Counted from the stretch's first letter, positions 1 through 8,276 are shown. The stretch: DNA of 64,000 nucleotides from Actinomadura harenae (GCF_003696215.1 NZ_RFFG01000044.1:1-64000); one strand, 5' to 3'. A program made the numbers and translations. The notes: generated from the letters alone by a model not told the origin.

Positions 1-295
1 GCCCCGCCGCCCCTCGCCGCCCCGCCCGCTCCGCGCCGCCCCGGCAGGCTTGCCCCTCGCCGACAGCCCTGACCTGGGCATATTCACCTCGCATCACGCA
101 GCTTCGCCCTCCCCGGCGAGCCATCGAAAGTCGGCGCCCTGACAGCGGCATCACACCGCCGATCCAGGGCGGCCCTCGCCCGCCTCCTCCCCACCAGGCT
201 GACCTGGCACATCCCAAGCCCAGCAGGCAGCGACCGTCCGCAGGCGAGTTCCACGAAGCTCCCCGCCGACGGCGACCAGGCGGTGGGTGGCGATG
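1..295. other. no gene recognised
   Basis: This GC-rich stretch downstream of the glycosylase gene has no reading frame with a plausible start, ribosome binding site and protein-like composition. Open frames crossing it are shadows of the glycosylase gene. I see no clear hairpin or RNA gene. Confidence 0.5.
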
Positions 296-1114
296 TCAGG
301 AGGTGGCGAGGCTTCTGGCTCGGGTGAAGAGGGTGTCGAGCATGTCCTCAGTGACGCGGCCGGTGAAGGTGTTCTGTTGGCTGGGGTGGTAGCAGCCGAG
401 GAGAGTGACGGGGGTTCCGTCCGGGGCGGTGAGGGCGGCCTCGGCGCCGTGGCCGAACTTCGGGCGGGGGCGGGGCAGGGTGTATCCGGCCTGGTCCAGG
501 GCGGGCCAGACGGCCTGCCAGGCGAAGCCGCCAAGGCAGACGACGCACCGGACGGACGCGGCGACGGCGGCGATCTCGCGGGCCAGCCACGGACGGCAGG
601 TGTCGCGTTCGGCGGGGGTGGGCTTGTTGTCGGGCGGTGCGCAGCGGACGGTCGCGGCCATGCGGGCGCCGATGAGGCGCAGGCCGTCGTCGGCGCGGAC
701 GCTGGTGGGCTGGTTCGCGAGGCCGACCCGGTACAGGGAGGCGAAGAGCCAGTCGCCGGAGCGGTCGCCGGTGAAGATGCGTCCGGTGCGGTTGCCGCCG
801 TGCGCGGCCGGGGCGAGGCCGACGATGAGGATCCCGGGCTCGGGGTCGCCCCAGCCGGGGACGGGACGTCCCCAGTAGGGCTCGTCCGCGAACATGCGGC
901 GCCGTTCGACCGCGATCTTCTCGCGCCACTCGACGAGCCGGTCGCAGGCGCGGCAGACGGACTGGCGGGCGAGGAGATCGTGGAGCGACGGCGCTGACGC
1001 GGCGAGCCCGGCGACCTCGGCGGCGTCGTGCGCCACGGGCGTTCCGGGTTCGGCCGGGTCGTCCGGCCAGCCGGTTCCAGGCAGGACGTAAGGCGCGTTG
1101 GCGGCGTCGCTCAT
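296..1114 (-). CDS. uracil-DNA glycosylase, family 5 (UdgB-like)
   Basis: Predicted 272-residue base-excision repair enzyme that would remove uracil, and in this family other deaminated bases, from DNA. The phosphate-binding motif GLAPAAHGGNRTGR lies near residues 99-112, and a C-terminal HPSQQNT motif is the DNA-intercalating loop of the UDG superfamily. Cysteines in CRAC (residues 54 and 57), plus the RCAPP cysteine and a later DTCRPW cysteine, match the four 4Fe-4S ligands of family 4/5 enzymes. The open frame extends 15 codons upstream, but I chose the ATG at 1114 (MSDAANAP) because GAGG sits about 8 bases before it. Family 5 usually lacks the catalytic Asp/Asn of motif A, as seen here (alanine in PAAHGG). 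It stands alone, next to a repeat-filled spacer. Confidence 0.9.
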   Translation of the reverse strand: MSDAANAPYVLPGTGWPDDPAEPGTPVAHDAAEVAGLAASAPSLHDLLARQSVCRACDRLVEWREKIAVERRRMFADEPYWGRPVPGWGDPEPGILIVGLAPAAHGGNRTGRIFTGDRSGDWLFASLYRVGLANQPTSVRADDGLRLIGARMAATVRCAPPDNKPTPAERDTCRPWLAREIAAVAASVRCVVCLGGFAWQAVWPALDQAGYTLPRPRPKFGHGAEAALTAPDGTPVTLLGCYHPSQQNTFTGRVTEDMLDTLFTRARSLATS

Positions 1115-1803
1115 GTTGCGATCCTCGCACGTCAGAGCGGCCGCATGCGGCCTGGACACTGATCACGACCTACCGGGACGAAACGCGCATCACGGGCACT
1201 CGTCGTAGGTACGATGCCTCCACGCTGGAGGGACCATGAGGCCGCGCACGCGGGTCGTGCGCGGGGAATCCGTGCACAGGGTCCGCGGACGGAGGCCATG
1301 TGCGAAGCCTGTACACGAGCCCCAGCACCCCGCCCCCACACAGCCAACCACGAGAGCCACCCCCACCGCCCGCGTGGCACGCACGCACGCGCGTGGCACG
1401 CGGGCACAGGCCACGCGAGGCAAACGCAGGCGTCCACACCAGGCGCGGACGTCCACGTGGGACGGACGCCCCCGCAGAGCGAACCTCCGAGCCGAACGGC
1501 CCCCCGCGCGGAACGGACCTCCGCCCGGAGCGAAGCTCTGCGCGGAACAGACTTCCGCGCAGGGCGAACCTCCTCGTGGGACGGACCTCCGCGCGGAGCG
1601 AAGCTCCACGTGGAGCGGAACTCCGCGCGGGACTGACCTCCGGGTGGGACGGGCCTCCGCATGGGACGGACCTTCGTGTGAGACGGGGCTTCGCGGGGGT
1701 CGGGGTTCGGCGCGAAACGGTGGTGGGGGGTTGTGCGTTGGAGGAGGCGCGTGGGTGGCGTTGAGGGTGGGCGGGGCTGTCGGGGCTAGTGGAGGGTGGG
1801 CGG
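1115..1803. other. 689-bp non-coding spacer
   Basis: The spacer lies between the glycosylase start and the DUF2510 gene. All six frames are open for long stretches, but the translations are Arg/Pro/Ala/Thr-rich with no domain, as expected from GC-rich DNA with few stop codons. The right half (1454-1708) is a 17-bp tandem repeat array described separately. The left half (1115-1450) has short direct repeats such as GCGTGGCACGC near 1372-1400 and no gene I can support. Confidence 0.6.
1454..1708 (+). repeat. degenerate 17-bp tandem repeat, 15 units
   Basis: Fifteen consecutive units of exactly 17 bp can be laid out without a gap. The approximate consensus is CGCGTGGGACGGACCTC. Examples are 1505-1521, 1522-1538, 1590-1606, 1607-1623, 1624-1640 and 1641-1657. 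Units differ at several positions, and the last two (1675-1708) are the most degraded. The period is not a multiple of three, so the array does not encode a simple peptide repeat in one frame. Each unit contains partly self-complementary sequence (GGACCTCCGCGCGGAGC at unit junctions), so strands could fold into serial hairpins. Confidence 0.9.
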
Positions 1804-2466
1804 ATGGCGGGGCCGGGGTGGTATGCCGATCCGTTGGGTGAGAGCAAGTTGCGCTGGTGGGACGGGGAGGCGTGGACGGAGGCGCTGAATCCGCAGCCGA
1901 GCCGGCCGTCCAGGCATGGGGCGGCCCGGCGGGCGGTGGAGCCCGTCGCGGCGGAGGTGCGGGGACTGCTGCTCTCGGTGGACGGCACGGGCGTCTCGTA
2001 CGGGAGTAGCGCTCTGAGCTGGGACGACGTCCAGTGGACGGCGTACTGGAAGACGGCCCTGCCGACGCAGTGGATCTTCCGGGTGGGGCGTCATCCGTTC
2101 CAGGCGGGGCCGCGGGTCGAGGTCGCGCTGGATCCGTCCGCGCACTATGACGCCCAGGGGCTCTGGACGAGGCTCGTGGGGGTGTGCCGGGAGCGGGCCG
2201 AGGAGCGCCTCGTCGGTGAGATCGCGGGGCGGGTCCGCATGGGCGGGGCGGTCGAGGTGGCGCAGGGGCTCGTCGTCCACCCGGGTGGGTTGCGGGGTGG
2301 GCGGGCGTCGGTGTCGTGGGCGATGGTGTCCGACGCCGTCGTCGAGAAGGGGCGGGTCTGGATCCGCCCGGTGGGCGGGGGGCCGGCCGTGCTGCACGTG
2401 CCGCAGCAGAGCCCGAACGCGGTGATCGTTCCGGCGTTGGTCGCGGAGCTGCGGGACGGCGGCTAG
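1804..2466 (+). CDS. DUF2510 domain protein
   Basis: Predicted 220-residue protein of unknown function. The N-terminus GWYADPLGESKLRWWDGEAWT (residues about 5-25) is the DUF2510 signature (GWYxDPxGxxxxRxWDGxxWT), a short actinobacterial module often joined to membrane or other domains. The remainder shows no transmembrane helix. It has two similar blocks (about 50-105 and 145-215) with Ser/Thr-Trp-Asp and IRPVGG-type strands, suggesting a beta-rich PH-like fold; that fold is a guess. The ATG at 1804 follows GGAGGGTGGGCGG and is preferred to a GTG at 1789. Its TAG stop interlocks with the stop of the convergent TetR gene. Confidence 0.75.
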   Translation: MAGPGWYADPLGESKLRWWDGEAWTEALNPQPSRPSRHGAARRAVEPVAAEVRGLLLSVDGTGVSYGSSALSWDDVQWTAYWKTALPTQWIFRVGRHPFQAGPRVEVALDPSAHYDAQGLWTRLVGVCRERAEERLVGEIAGRVRMGGAVEVAQGLVVHPGGLRGGRASVSWAMVSDAVVEKGRVWIRPVGGGPAVLHVPQQSPNAVIVPALVAELRDGG

Positions 2467-3152
2467 GAGACGAGGCCGTTGAGGAGGCGGTCCAGGAGAC
2501 GGTCGAAGGTTCCGGTTTCGGTCGGGGGCGGGGGCGGAGTGGGGTCGGCGTCCAGGAGGGCGGCGAGGGTGGTCAGGCCGCCCGCCTCGGCGGCTCGGCG
2601 TAGGTAGCGGAGCTGGGTCGCCGGGTCCTGCGCGGCGGCGTCGCGCTGGCCGAGTTCGTAGCCGACGTGGCTCGCGACGAAGCCTGTGACCAGGGAGAAC
2701 ACCTCGAGGATCCCACCCGGCGGAAGGCCGGTGGGCGCCATGACGACCAGGGCGTGCTCCAGGACGCGCAGGGTGTTCGGGCCGAGCGTGCGGCGTGCGG
2801 GGAGGACGGCGGGCAGCCACGGGTGCGCGAGCATCGTGGTCCGCTGGGCGTGGGCGAGGGCCCGGACGTCGGCACGCCAGTCTCCGGTGCCCGGGGGCGG
2901 GAGTCGCTCCCCCACGACGTGGTCGATCATCAGCTCGAGCAGCGTCTCCCGGTCGGGGACGTAGGTGTAGAGCGACATCACGCCGGCGCCGATGTGCGCG
3001 GCGACCTTGCGCATGGTCACGGCGGACGCGCCGGACGGGCCCGCGGCGTCCGCGATCGCGACGGCGGCCTCGGTGATCTCCGCGCGGGTGTGGGCGGGCG
3101 GGCGGCCGAGCCGGGGCCGGTCCGCGTCGAGCCAGAGGGCCTCGGGGTCCAT
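2463..3152 (-). CDS. TetR-family regulator, TetR C-terminal class
   Basis: Predicted 229-residue DNA-binding repressor. The N-terminal helix-turn-helix (AVTMRKVAAHIGAGVMSLYTYV, about residues 45-66) has the TetR layout in which recognition-helix residues precede a Tyr/Phe-rich end. The following ERLPPPGTGDWRADVRALAHAQ region resembles the TetR_C tetracycline-repressor-like ligand domain. The start is ambiguous: ATGs at 3161, 3158 and 3152 are in frame. AGGA lies about 8 bases before 3152, so MDPEALWL is preferred. It is divergent from a hydrolase gene, and the 61-bp gap holds a perfect palindrome, so it probably represses itself and that gene. The ligand is unknown. Confidence 0.88.
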   Translation of the reverse strand: MDPEALWLDADRPRLGRPPAHTRAEITEAAVAIADAAGPSGASAVTMRKVAAHIGAGVMSLYTYVPDRETLLELMIDHVVGERLPPPGTGDWRADVRALAHAQRTTMLAHPWLPAVLPARRTLGPNTLRVLEHALVVMAPTGLPPGGILEVFSLVTGFVASHVGYELGQRDAAAQDPATQLRYLRRAAEAGGLTTLAALLDADPTPPPPPTETGTFDRLLDRLLNGLVS

Positions 3153-3168
3153 GCGCATCATCCTGCTA

Positions 3169-3189
3169 TTCTCGTACTAAGTACGAGAA
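3169..3189. promoter_or_regulatory. palindromic operator between TetR and hydrolase genes
   Basis: A perfect inverted repeat with 10-bp arms, TTCTCGTACT and AGTACGAGAA, is separated by one base. It lies 16 bp from the TetR start and 24 bp from the hydrolase ATG, so a dimer bound here would block both promoters. Size, symmetry and position match TetR-family operators. Binding itself is inferred. Confidence 0.85.
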
Positions 3190-3213
3190 CGGTCACCCCC
3201 CTCGGAGGAGCCC

Positions 3214-4722
3214 ATGGCCCCCGTCACCCCGACCGCACGACTCCCCCGCGCCGCCGGACGCGTCCCGCGCGGAGCCCGCCTCCACCGCCGCCTGCTGCGC
3301 GGGCTGCCCGAGGCGCGGTATCCCGTCGGATTCGAGGGCGGGATCGACGTCCCGGCCGCCGACGGCGTCCCGCTGAAGACCGACCATTACGTCCCGCTGG
3401 GCGAGGGCGACTTCCCGACGTTGCTGGTGTCCAGCCCGTACACGCGGGGCTTCCCGTGGGCGGCGGTCTTCGGTGTGGCGTTCGCCGAGCAGGGGTTCCA
3501 CGTCGTCCTGCAGAGTCGGCGCGGCACCGGCGGATCGGGCGGGACGTTCCACCCGTGGCAGGACGAGGCGGACGACGGCCACGCCACAGTCACCTGGCTC
3601 CGAGGACAGGACTGGTTCACCGGCGCGCTAGGGACGATCGGCGCGAGCGCGCAGAGCCACGCGTCCGCCGCGCTCGCGCAGGATCCGCCGCCCGAGCTGC
3701 GCGCGGCCGTCGCGCTCGTCCCGCTGCACGACCCGCACGCGTTCTTCTTCACGGGCGGCGTCCTCAACCTGGAGAACGCGCTGGTCGCGTCCACGGCCTT
3801 GTCCCACGAGGGCCGGATGACGCCCGCGCACCTCGCCGACCTCGCCCGGATCTCCCGGCGGCTGCGGAGGGGCCTCCGGGCCGACGAGATCACCGGGCCG
3901 CCCGTCCTGCGGCACGCCGTCGCGCACCCGGACCCGGCGGGCGCCCACTGGACGGGCGCGAAGGTCACCCCGCGCGTCCCGACCTGCGTGATCAGCGGCT
4001 GGCAGGACGTCACGCTCGACCAGGCCGTCCGCGAGTACGAGACCCTGCGCGGGGCCGGGACCCCGACCCGGCTGGTCGTCGGCCCGTGGACGCACACGAC
4101 CGCGCTCGGTCAGGGACTTCCCGAGGCCTTCGACGCCGCCGTGACCTGGTTCCGCGCCCACCTCACCGGTGAGGCCCAGGAACCGGGCGCGCCGCTGCGC
4201 CTCAACGTGAGCGGGGAGTGGCGCGACTTCGACACCTGGCCCGGCGTCCCGGACATGCCGACCTGGGAGCACGGACCCGAACTACCCGCGACGCTCCGGT
4301 ACGAGCCGGACGCCGCGCCGCCCTCGATCGGCGGGGCTCTGTTGTCGCACCGCGCCGGAGTGAAACGCGACGACCGCTACGCCGCGCATCAGGACGTCCT
4401 GCTCTTCGAGACGGCCGTACTGGACGAGCCCCTGGAGATCGTCGGAGTGATGGACGTACGACTCCGGCTCTCAGGACACGGCGACCTCTTCGTCCGCCTC
4501 AGCGACGTGGACGCCGGCGGACGCTCCCACAACGTCGCCGACGGCGTCGCCAGGACGGCCGGAGGCGAGACGAGCGTCCGGCTCGGCGCGGTCGGCCACC
4601 GCTTCGCCGCGGGTCACCGGCTTCGCCTGCTGGTCAGCGGACCGCCCTCGCCCCGGTACGCGAAGGGCGGCGCCGCCACGTTCACCGTGGCCGCGCCGCC
4701 CGAACCGCGAGGGGCCCGCTAA
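3214..4722 (+). CDS. CocE/NonD-type alpha/beta hydrolase (S15 family)
   Basis: Predicted 502-residue serine hydrolase of the X-Pro dipeptidyl-peptidase/cocaine-esterase family, which cleaves esters or acyl-amides. The nucleophile elbow reads GTIGASAQ with Ser145. The acid is probably Asp265 in SGWQD, and the base His294 in GPWTHTT. The C-terminal jelly-roll domain (about 320-490, with LRLNVSGEWRDFDTWP and GHRFAAGHRLRLLVSG) is typical. No signal peptide is evident, only a basic start, so it is likely cytoplasmic. The ATG follows GGAGGAG by 3 bases. It is divergent from a TetR gene sharing a perfect palindrome, so it is likely induced by that regulator's ligand. Its 3' end overlaps the convergent ppx by 4 bp. 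The usual elbow is GxSYxG; here Tyr is replaced by Ala. Confidence 0.88.
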   Translation: MAPVTPTARLPRAAGRVPRGARLHRRLLRGLPEARYPVGFEGGIDVPAADGVPLKTDHYVPLGEGDFPTLLVSSPYTRGFPWAAVFGVAFAEQGFHVVLQSRRGTGGSGGTFHPWQDEADDGHATVTWLRGQDWFTGALGTIGASAQSHASAALAQDPPPELRAAVALVPLHDPHAFFFTGGVLNLENALVASTALSHEGRMTPAHLADLARISRRLRRGLRADEITGPPVLRHAVAHPDPAGAHWTGAKVTPRVPTCVISGWQDVTLDQAVREYETLRGAGTPTRLVVGPWTHTTALGQGLPEAFDAAVTWFRAHLTGEAQEPGAPLRLNVSGEWRDFDTWPGVPDMPTWEHGPELPATLRYEPDAAPPSIGGALLSHRAGVKRDDRYAAHQDVLLFETAVLDEPLEIVGVMDVRLRLSGHGDLFVRLSDVDAGGRSHNVADGVARTAGGETSVRLGAVGHRFAAGHRLRLLVSGPPSPRYAKGGAATFTVAAPPEPRGAR

Positions 4723-5642
4723 CCCGCGAGGGACCAGGCGATGCCGTCCAGGATGTCGTGTTCGCTGACGACGACCGCGCCGAAGCCGTACTCGCGCATG
4801 ATCCGGTCGATGATCAGGGAGCCCGCGCCGATGACGTCGACGCGGCCGGGGTGCATGACGCCGATCGCGGCGCGCTCGGCGCGGGTGGCGTGCAGGAGGT
4901 TGCGGGTCACGTCGTGGACCTGCGCGGCCATGATCCGGGAGAGGTGGATCCGCGACGAGTCGTATTCGGGCAGGTCGAGGGCTATCCCGGCGACCGTGGT
5001 GACCGAGCCCGCCAGGCCGACCAGGGTGCGCGCCTCGTCCACCGGGACGGTCTCCCGGACGGTCGCGAGCGCGGCGTCGATGTCGGTGATCGTCGCGGCG
5101 ATCTGCTCGGGGCTCGGCGGGTCGGCGTCCTTCAGGTGCCGTTCGGTGAGCCGGACGCAGCCGATGTCCATCGACACGGCCGCCTCGACGCCGGACGCGC
5201 CGAGCACGAACTCGGTCGAGCCGCCGCCGATGTCGACCACCAGGTAGGGACGCGCCGGACGCAGCGCCGCGAGCTCGCGGGTCGCGCCGGTGAAGGAGAG
5301 CCGCGCCTCCTCGTCGCCGGTGATCACCTCCGGGACCACGCCGAAGATGTCGACGACGCCGGACACGAAGTCGGCGCGGTTCTCCGCGTCGCGGGTCGCG
5401 CTCGTCGCGACGACCCGGACCTTCTCCGCGCCGTGCGCCTCGATCATCCCGGCGTACTCGCGCATGGCGGTGAAGGTGCGGTCGAGGGCCTCGGGGGCGA
5501 GCCGTCCGGTCCGGTCGACGCCCTGGCCCAGCCGGACGATCCGCATCTCGCGCTCGACGTCGGTGAGCGTGTCGCCCTCCACGTCGGCGATGAGGAGCCG
5601 GACCGAGTTGGTTCCGCAGTCGATGGCGGCGACGCGCGTCAC
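4719..5642 (-). CDS. ppx: exopolyphosphatase / guanosine pentaphosphatase (Ppx/GppA)
   Basis: Predicted 307-residue cytoplasmic phosphatase that would release phosphate from polyphosphate or convert pppGpp to ppGpp. The ASKHA-fold phosphate-1 motif AAIDCGTNSVRLLIAD is at residues 4-19. The EXVRVVATSATRDAENR block is near residue 82, and the phosphate-2 motif VVDIGGGSTEFVLG is near residue 140. The length matches the short actinobacterial Ppx1/2 type without the C-terminal HD domain. The GTG start at 5642 overlaps the stop of the upstream DUF501 gene as GTGA, implying translational coupling. It is the last gene of the eno-ftsB-DUF501-ppx operon. Confidence 0.93.
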   Translation of the reverse strand: MTRVAAIDCGTNSVRLLIADVEGDTLTDVEREMRIVRLGQGVDRTGRLAPEALDRTFTAMREYAGMIEAHGAEKVRVVATSATRDAENRADFVSGVVDIFGVVPEVITGDEEARLSFTGATRELAALRPARPYLVVDIGGGSTEFVLGASGVEAAVSMDIGCVRLTERHLKDADPPSPEQIAATITDIDAALATVRETVPVDEARTLVGLAGSVTTVAGIALDLPEYDSSRIHLSRIMAAQVHDVTRNLLHATRAERAAIGVMHPGRVDVIGAGSLIIDRIMREYGFGAVVVSEHDILDGIAWSLAG

Positions 5643-6190
5643 CGTTCCCCCTCCTGGTCGGGCCGATCATCTGTCGTCGTCTCCGCGTCGCCGCCGGGGC
5701 GGACGCAGGGGCCGTTGCGCCACCACTCGGGCAGCTCGGCGAGGGCCTCGTGGCCGAACGGGTTGACGCCCGGGACGGCGAGCTCGTGCGCGATCAGCGC
5801 GTGCAGGCACTTCACGCGCTCGGGCATGCCGCCCGCGCTCTGCATGCCCTCGGGCAGCGGCTCGACACCCTCCTCCTTCGTCGCCTGGTCGCGTCGGCGC
5901 AGGTAGTCGGCGTGCGCGGCCTCGTAGGAGGCGCGCAGCTCCGGGTCGTCCGCCAGGCGGGCCTGCATCCCGCGCATCATCCCGCCGCCCTCCAGCGTCC
6001 CGATCGCGGACGCCAGTTTCGGGCAGGTCAGGTAGAACAGCGTCGGAAACGGCGTGCCGTCCGGCAGCCGTGGCGCCGTCTCGATCACGGCAGGATTGCC
6101 GCACGGGCAGCGGTAGGCCACACGCCGGACGCCGCGCGGCTCACGGCCGAGCTGCGCCGCGATGGCCGCGGTGTCGCGTTCGTCGATCAT
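5639..6190 (-). CDS. DUF501 protein
   Basis: Predicted 183-residue conserved protein of unknown function. DUF501 members typically sit between the septum-formation gene and ppx in actinobacteria, as here. Visible marks are the RCPCG motif after RVAYR (residues about 24-32), the long conserved FYLTCPKL stretch, and the C-terminal VKCLHALIAHELAVPGVNPFG signature. The Cys residues might bind a metal. I chose the ATG at 6190 (MIDERDTA) over an upstream in-frame start at 6247 because family proteins begin close to this point. It is coupled to ppx by a 4-bp overlap. Confidence 0.87.
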   Translation of the reverse strand: MIDERDTAAIAAQLGREPRGVRRVAYRCPCGNPAVIETAPRLPDGTPFPTLFYLTCPKLASAIGTLEGGGMMRGMQARLADDPELRASYEAAHADYLRRRDQATKEEGVEPLPEGMQSAGGMPERVKCLHALIAHELAVPGVNPFGHEALAELPEWWRNGPCVRPGGDAETTTDDRPDQEGER

Positions 6191-6308
6191 TTCCCGTCCC
6201 CACCCGCGGACCGCACCGGCCCGCGTCGTGCCGCCTCCCCGCGGCACCGAATGCTCCGGCGTCCCGCATCGCGCGGAACACCGTTCTCCCGGCGTCCCGA
6301 GGACGCCG

Positions 6309-6454
6309 TGCCCGTCTCGCCGGGCTTCCGCGCCCGCCGAGACCTGTGACCCTCGCCGGACTCCGCACCCGCCCGAGAGCCGTGACCCTCGCCGGACTCC
6401 GCGCCCGGCGAGACCGTCGGCCCCCGCCGGGCTCCGTCACCCGGCGGGTGTGCG
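6309..6454. repeat. four tandem ~36-bp repeats between ftsB and DUF501
   Basis: Units are 6309-6346 (38 bp), 6347-6382, 6383-6418 and 6419-6454 (36 bp each). Each has the core CTCGCCGGRCTCCGC followed by a CCCGSCGAGA-type segment. The first unit has complementary ends GTCTCG and CGAGAC that can form a stem, and the last has GCCGGG/CCCGGC. The array abuts the ftsB stop codon and lies inside the operon, so it could modulate transcript stability or attenuate downstream genes. That role is inference. Confidence 0.8.
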
Positions 6455-6456
6455 TG

Positions 6457-6924
6457 TCAGCGGGTGCGGTCCGCGGTCTCCACCGACCGCCAGAGCGTCT
6501 CGTACCACGGCGGACGCTCGTTCACGCCGCCCCGCTGGGCCTGTTCTCCGTCGCTCGCCCCGCCGTCCAGGACGATGTAGCACTTCTCGTGGGGCATGCA
6601 GTAATGGAGCCTGCGCTTGGCCTCACGTTCAATGTACGACTTGTCGGTCAGCCGTTGCTTGCGTTGCGAGAGTTCCGCGACCTGTTTCTGCGCGACGGAC
6701 TGCTTGTGCTCCAGGTCGGCGATCTCCTGGCGCTGCGCGATGTACTCCCGGACGGGATAGGCGAGCGTCAGGGCGATGGCGCAGACCACGACCGCGAGGA
6801 TGGCGGCGCGTCCGGTCAGGGCGGATCCGCCCTGCCTGCCGCGCTGCCGTCCCGTACCGGAGGCGGAACCGGAACCCGTGCCCGGGTTCGTCCGCCTTCC
6901 GCCGCCGCCGTCGTCCGCCGCCAT
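6457..6924 (-). CDS. ftsB: FtsB/DivIC septum formation initiator
   Basis: Predicted 155-residue bitopic division protein of the FtsB/DivIC family, which joins FtsL and FtsQ at the septum. There is a Gly/Arg/Ser-rich cytoplasmic N-terminus (about 1-38), one transmembrane helix (AAILAVVVCAIALTLAYPV, about 40-58) and an extracellular heptad coiled coil (EIADLEHKQSVAQKQVAELSQRK). Then comes the DivIC signature DKSYIEREAKRRLHYCMPHEK. GGAG lies 5 bases before the ATG at 6924, which is preferred to the GTG at 6927. It follows eno on the same strand, the usual actinobacterial arrangement. The extended disordered N-terminus is common in this phylum. Confidence 0.9.
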   Translation of the reverse strand: MAADDGGGGRRTNPGTGSGSASGTGRQRGRQGGSALTGRAAILAVVVCAIALTLAYPVREYIAQRQEIADLEHKQSVAQKQVAELSQRKQRLTDKSYIEREAKRRLHYCMPHEKCYIVLDGGASDGEQAQRGGVNERPPWYETLWRSVETADRTR

Positions 6925-6986
6925 CACCGCTCCTCAGATCGGGATCCGGCCGGGACGCGCTCCCGGCCGGTAGCTCCGGAACGCGC

Positions 6987-8276
6987 TCAGGACCCGTGGG
7001 TGAACCGCGGGAACGCCGCGGCGCCCGCGTACCGGGCGGCGTCGTCCAGGATGTCCTCGATGCGCAGCAGCTGGTTGTACTTGGCGACCCGGTCGGAGCG
7101 GGCGGGGGCGCCGGTCTTGATCTGGCCGCAGTTGGTCGCGACGGCGAGGTCGGCGATCGTGGTGTCCTCGGTCTCGCCGGACCGGTGGCTCATCATGCAG
7201 CGGTAGCCGCTGGTCTGGGCGAGGGCGACCGCGTCCAGGGTCTCGGTGAGGGTGCCGATCTGGTTGACCTTGACCAGCAGCGCGTTCGCGACGCCCTCGC
7301 GGATGCCGCGGCCGAGGCGCTCGGGGTTGGTGACGAACAGGTCGTCGCCGACGAGCTGGACGTTCGTGCCGATGGCGTCGGTGAGGGACTTCCAGCCGGC
7401 CCAGTCGTCCTCGTTCAGCGGGTCCTCGATGGACACGAGCGGGTAGGCCTCGACGAGCTCGCCGTAGTAGGCGGCCATGTCGTCGGCCGTGCGCTTGGAG
7501 CCCTCGAACTCGTAGACACCGTCGGTGTGGAACTCGGACGCGGCGACGTCCAGGGCGAGCGCGATGTCGCGGCCCGGCTCGAACCCGGCCTTGCGGATCG
7601 CCTCGAGGATCAGGTCGAGCGCGGCGCGGTTGGACGACAGGTCCGGCGCGAAGCCGCCCTCGTCGCCGAGGCCGGTGTTCAGGCCCTGCTGCTTCAGCAC
7701 GGACTTGAGCGCGTGGTAGGTCTCGGCGCCCCAGCGGACGGCCTCGGAGAACGTCGGCGCGCCGATCGGCGCGATCATGAACTCCTGGATGTCCACGTTG
7801 GTGTCGGCGTGCGCGCCACCGTTGAGGATGTTCATCATCGGGACGGGCAGGACGTGGGCGTTAGGGCCGCCCACGTAGCGGAACAGCGGCAGCCCGGACG
7901 AGTCGGCGGCGGCGCGGGCGACGGCGAGGGAGACGCCGAGGATGGCGTTCGCGCCGAGGGACGCCTTGTTCGGCGTGCCGTCCAGGTCGATCAGCCGCTG
8001 GTCGATCAGCCGCTGCTCGGTGGCCGGGTAGCCGACGAGCGTCTCGTCGACGGTCTCGTTGACGGCCTTGACGGCGCCGCGGACGCCCTTGCCGCCGTAG
8101 CGCTCGCCTCCGTCGCGCAGTTCGACGGCCTCGAACTGGCCGGTGGACGCTCCGCTCGGCACCATGGCACGGGACTCGGTCCCGTCCGCCAGCAGGACCT
8201 CGACCTCGACGGTCGGGTTGCCGCGGGAGTCCAGGACCTCACGGGCGAGGACGGCCTCGATCGACGACACGGGCAT
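6987..8276 (-). CDS. eno: enolase (phosphopyruvate hydratase)
   Basis: Predicted 429-residue glycolytic enzyme converting 2-phosphoglycerate to phosphoenolpyruvate in the cytoplasm. The sequence is full length and canonical. It has AREVLDSRGNPTVEVEV at the start, SGASTGQFEAVELRDGG for substrate-loop contacts, and GDEGGFAPD with a catalytic Glu. The Mg2+ ligands are in ALDVAASEF, SIEDPLNEDDW and VGDDLFVTN. The catalytic Lys is in LLVKVNQIGTLTET, and the enolase signature LVKVNQIG and MSHRSGETED are present. It heads the minus-strand operon with ftsB, DUF501 and ppx. The promoter probably lies in the 286-bp divergent region shared with the ABC importer. Confidence 0.97.
   Translation of the reverse strand: MPVSSIEAVLAREVLDSRGNPTVEVEVLLADGTESRAMVPSGASTGQFEAVELRDGGERYGGKGVRGAVKAVNETVDETLVGYPATEQRLIDQRLIDLDGTPNKASLGANAILGVSLAVARAAADSSGLPLFRYVGGPNAHVLPVPMMNILNGGAHADTNVDIQEFMIAPIGAPTFSEAVRWGAETYHALKSVLKQQGLNTGLGDEGGFAPDLSSNRAALDLILEAIRKAGFEPGRDIALALDVAASEFHTDGVYEFEGSKRTADDMAAYYGELVEAYPLVSIEDPLNEDDWAGWKSLTDAIGTNVQLVGDDLFVTNPERLGRGIREGVANALLVKVNQIGTLTETLDAVALAQTSGYRCMMSHRSGETEDTTIADLAVATNCGQIKTGAPARSDRVAKYNQLLRIEDILDDAARYAGAAAFPRFTHGS

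Noticed and set aside
287..997. 236-residue plus-strand frame over the glycosylase gene
   Set aside because: Composition is Gly/Ala/Val/Arg without any domain; it is the antisense of the clear UdgB-like gene.
1454..1708. CRISPR array
   Set aside because: Units are contiguous 17-mers with no spacers and no cas genes nearby.
1170..1988. Long minus-strand frame through the repeat array
   Set aside because: The frame is open only because the repeat units lack stops; translation is Arg/Ser/Pro-rich with no ribosome site, and it crosses the DUF2510 gene antisense.
3387..4097. Minus-strand frame inside the hydrolase gene
   Set aside because: Antisense of an enzyme with intact catalytic triad; no protein features of its own.
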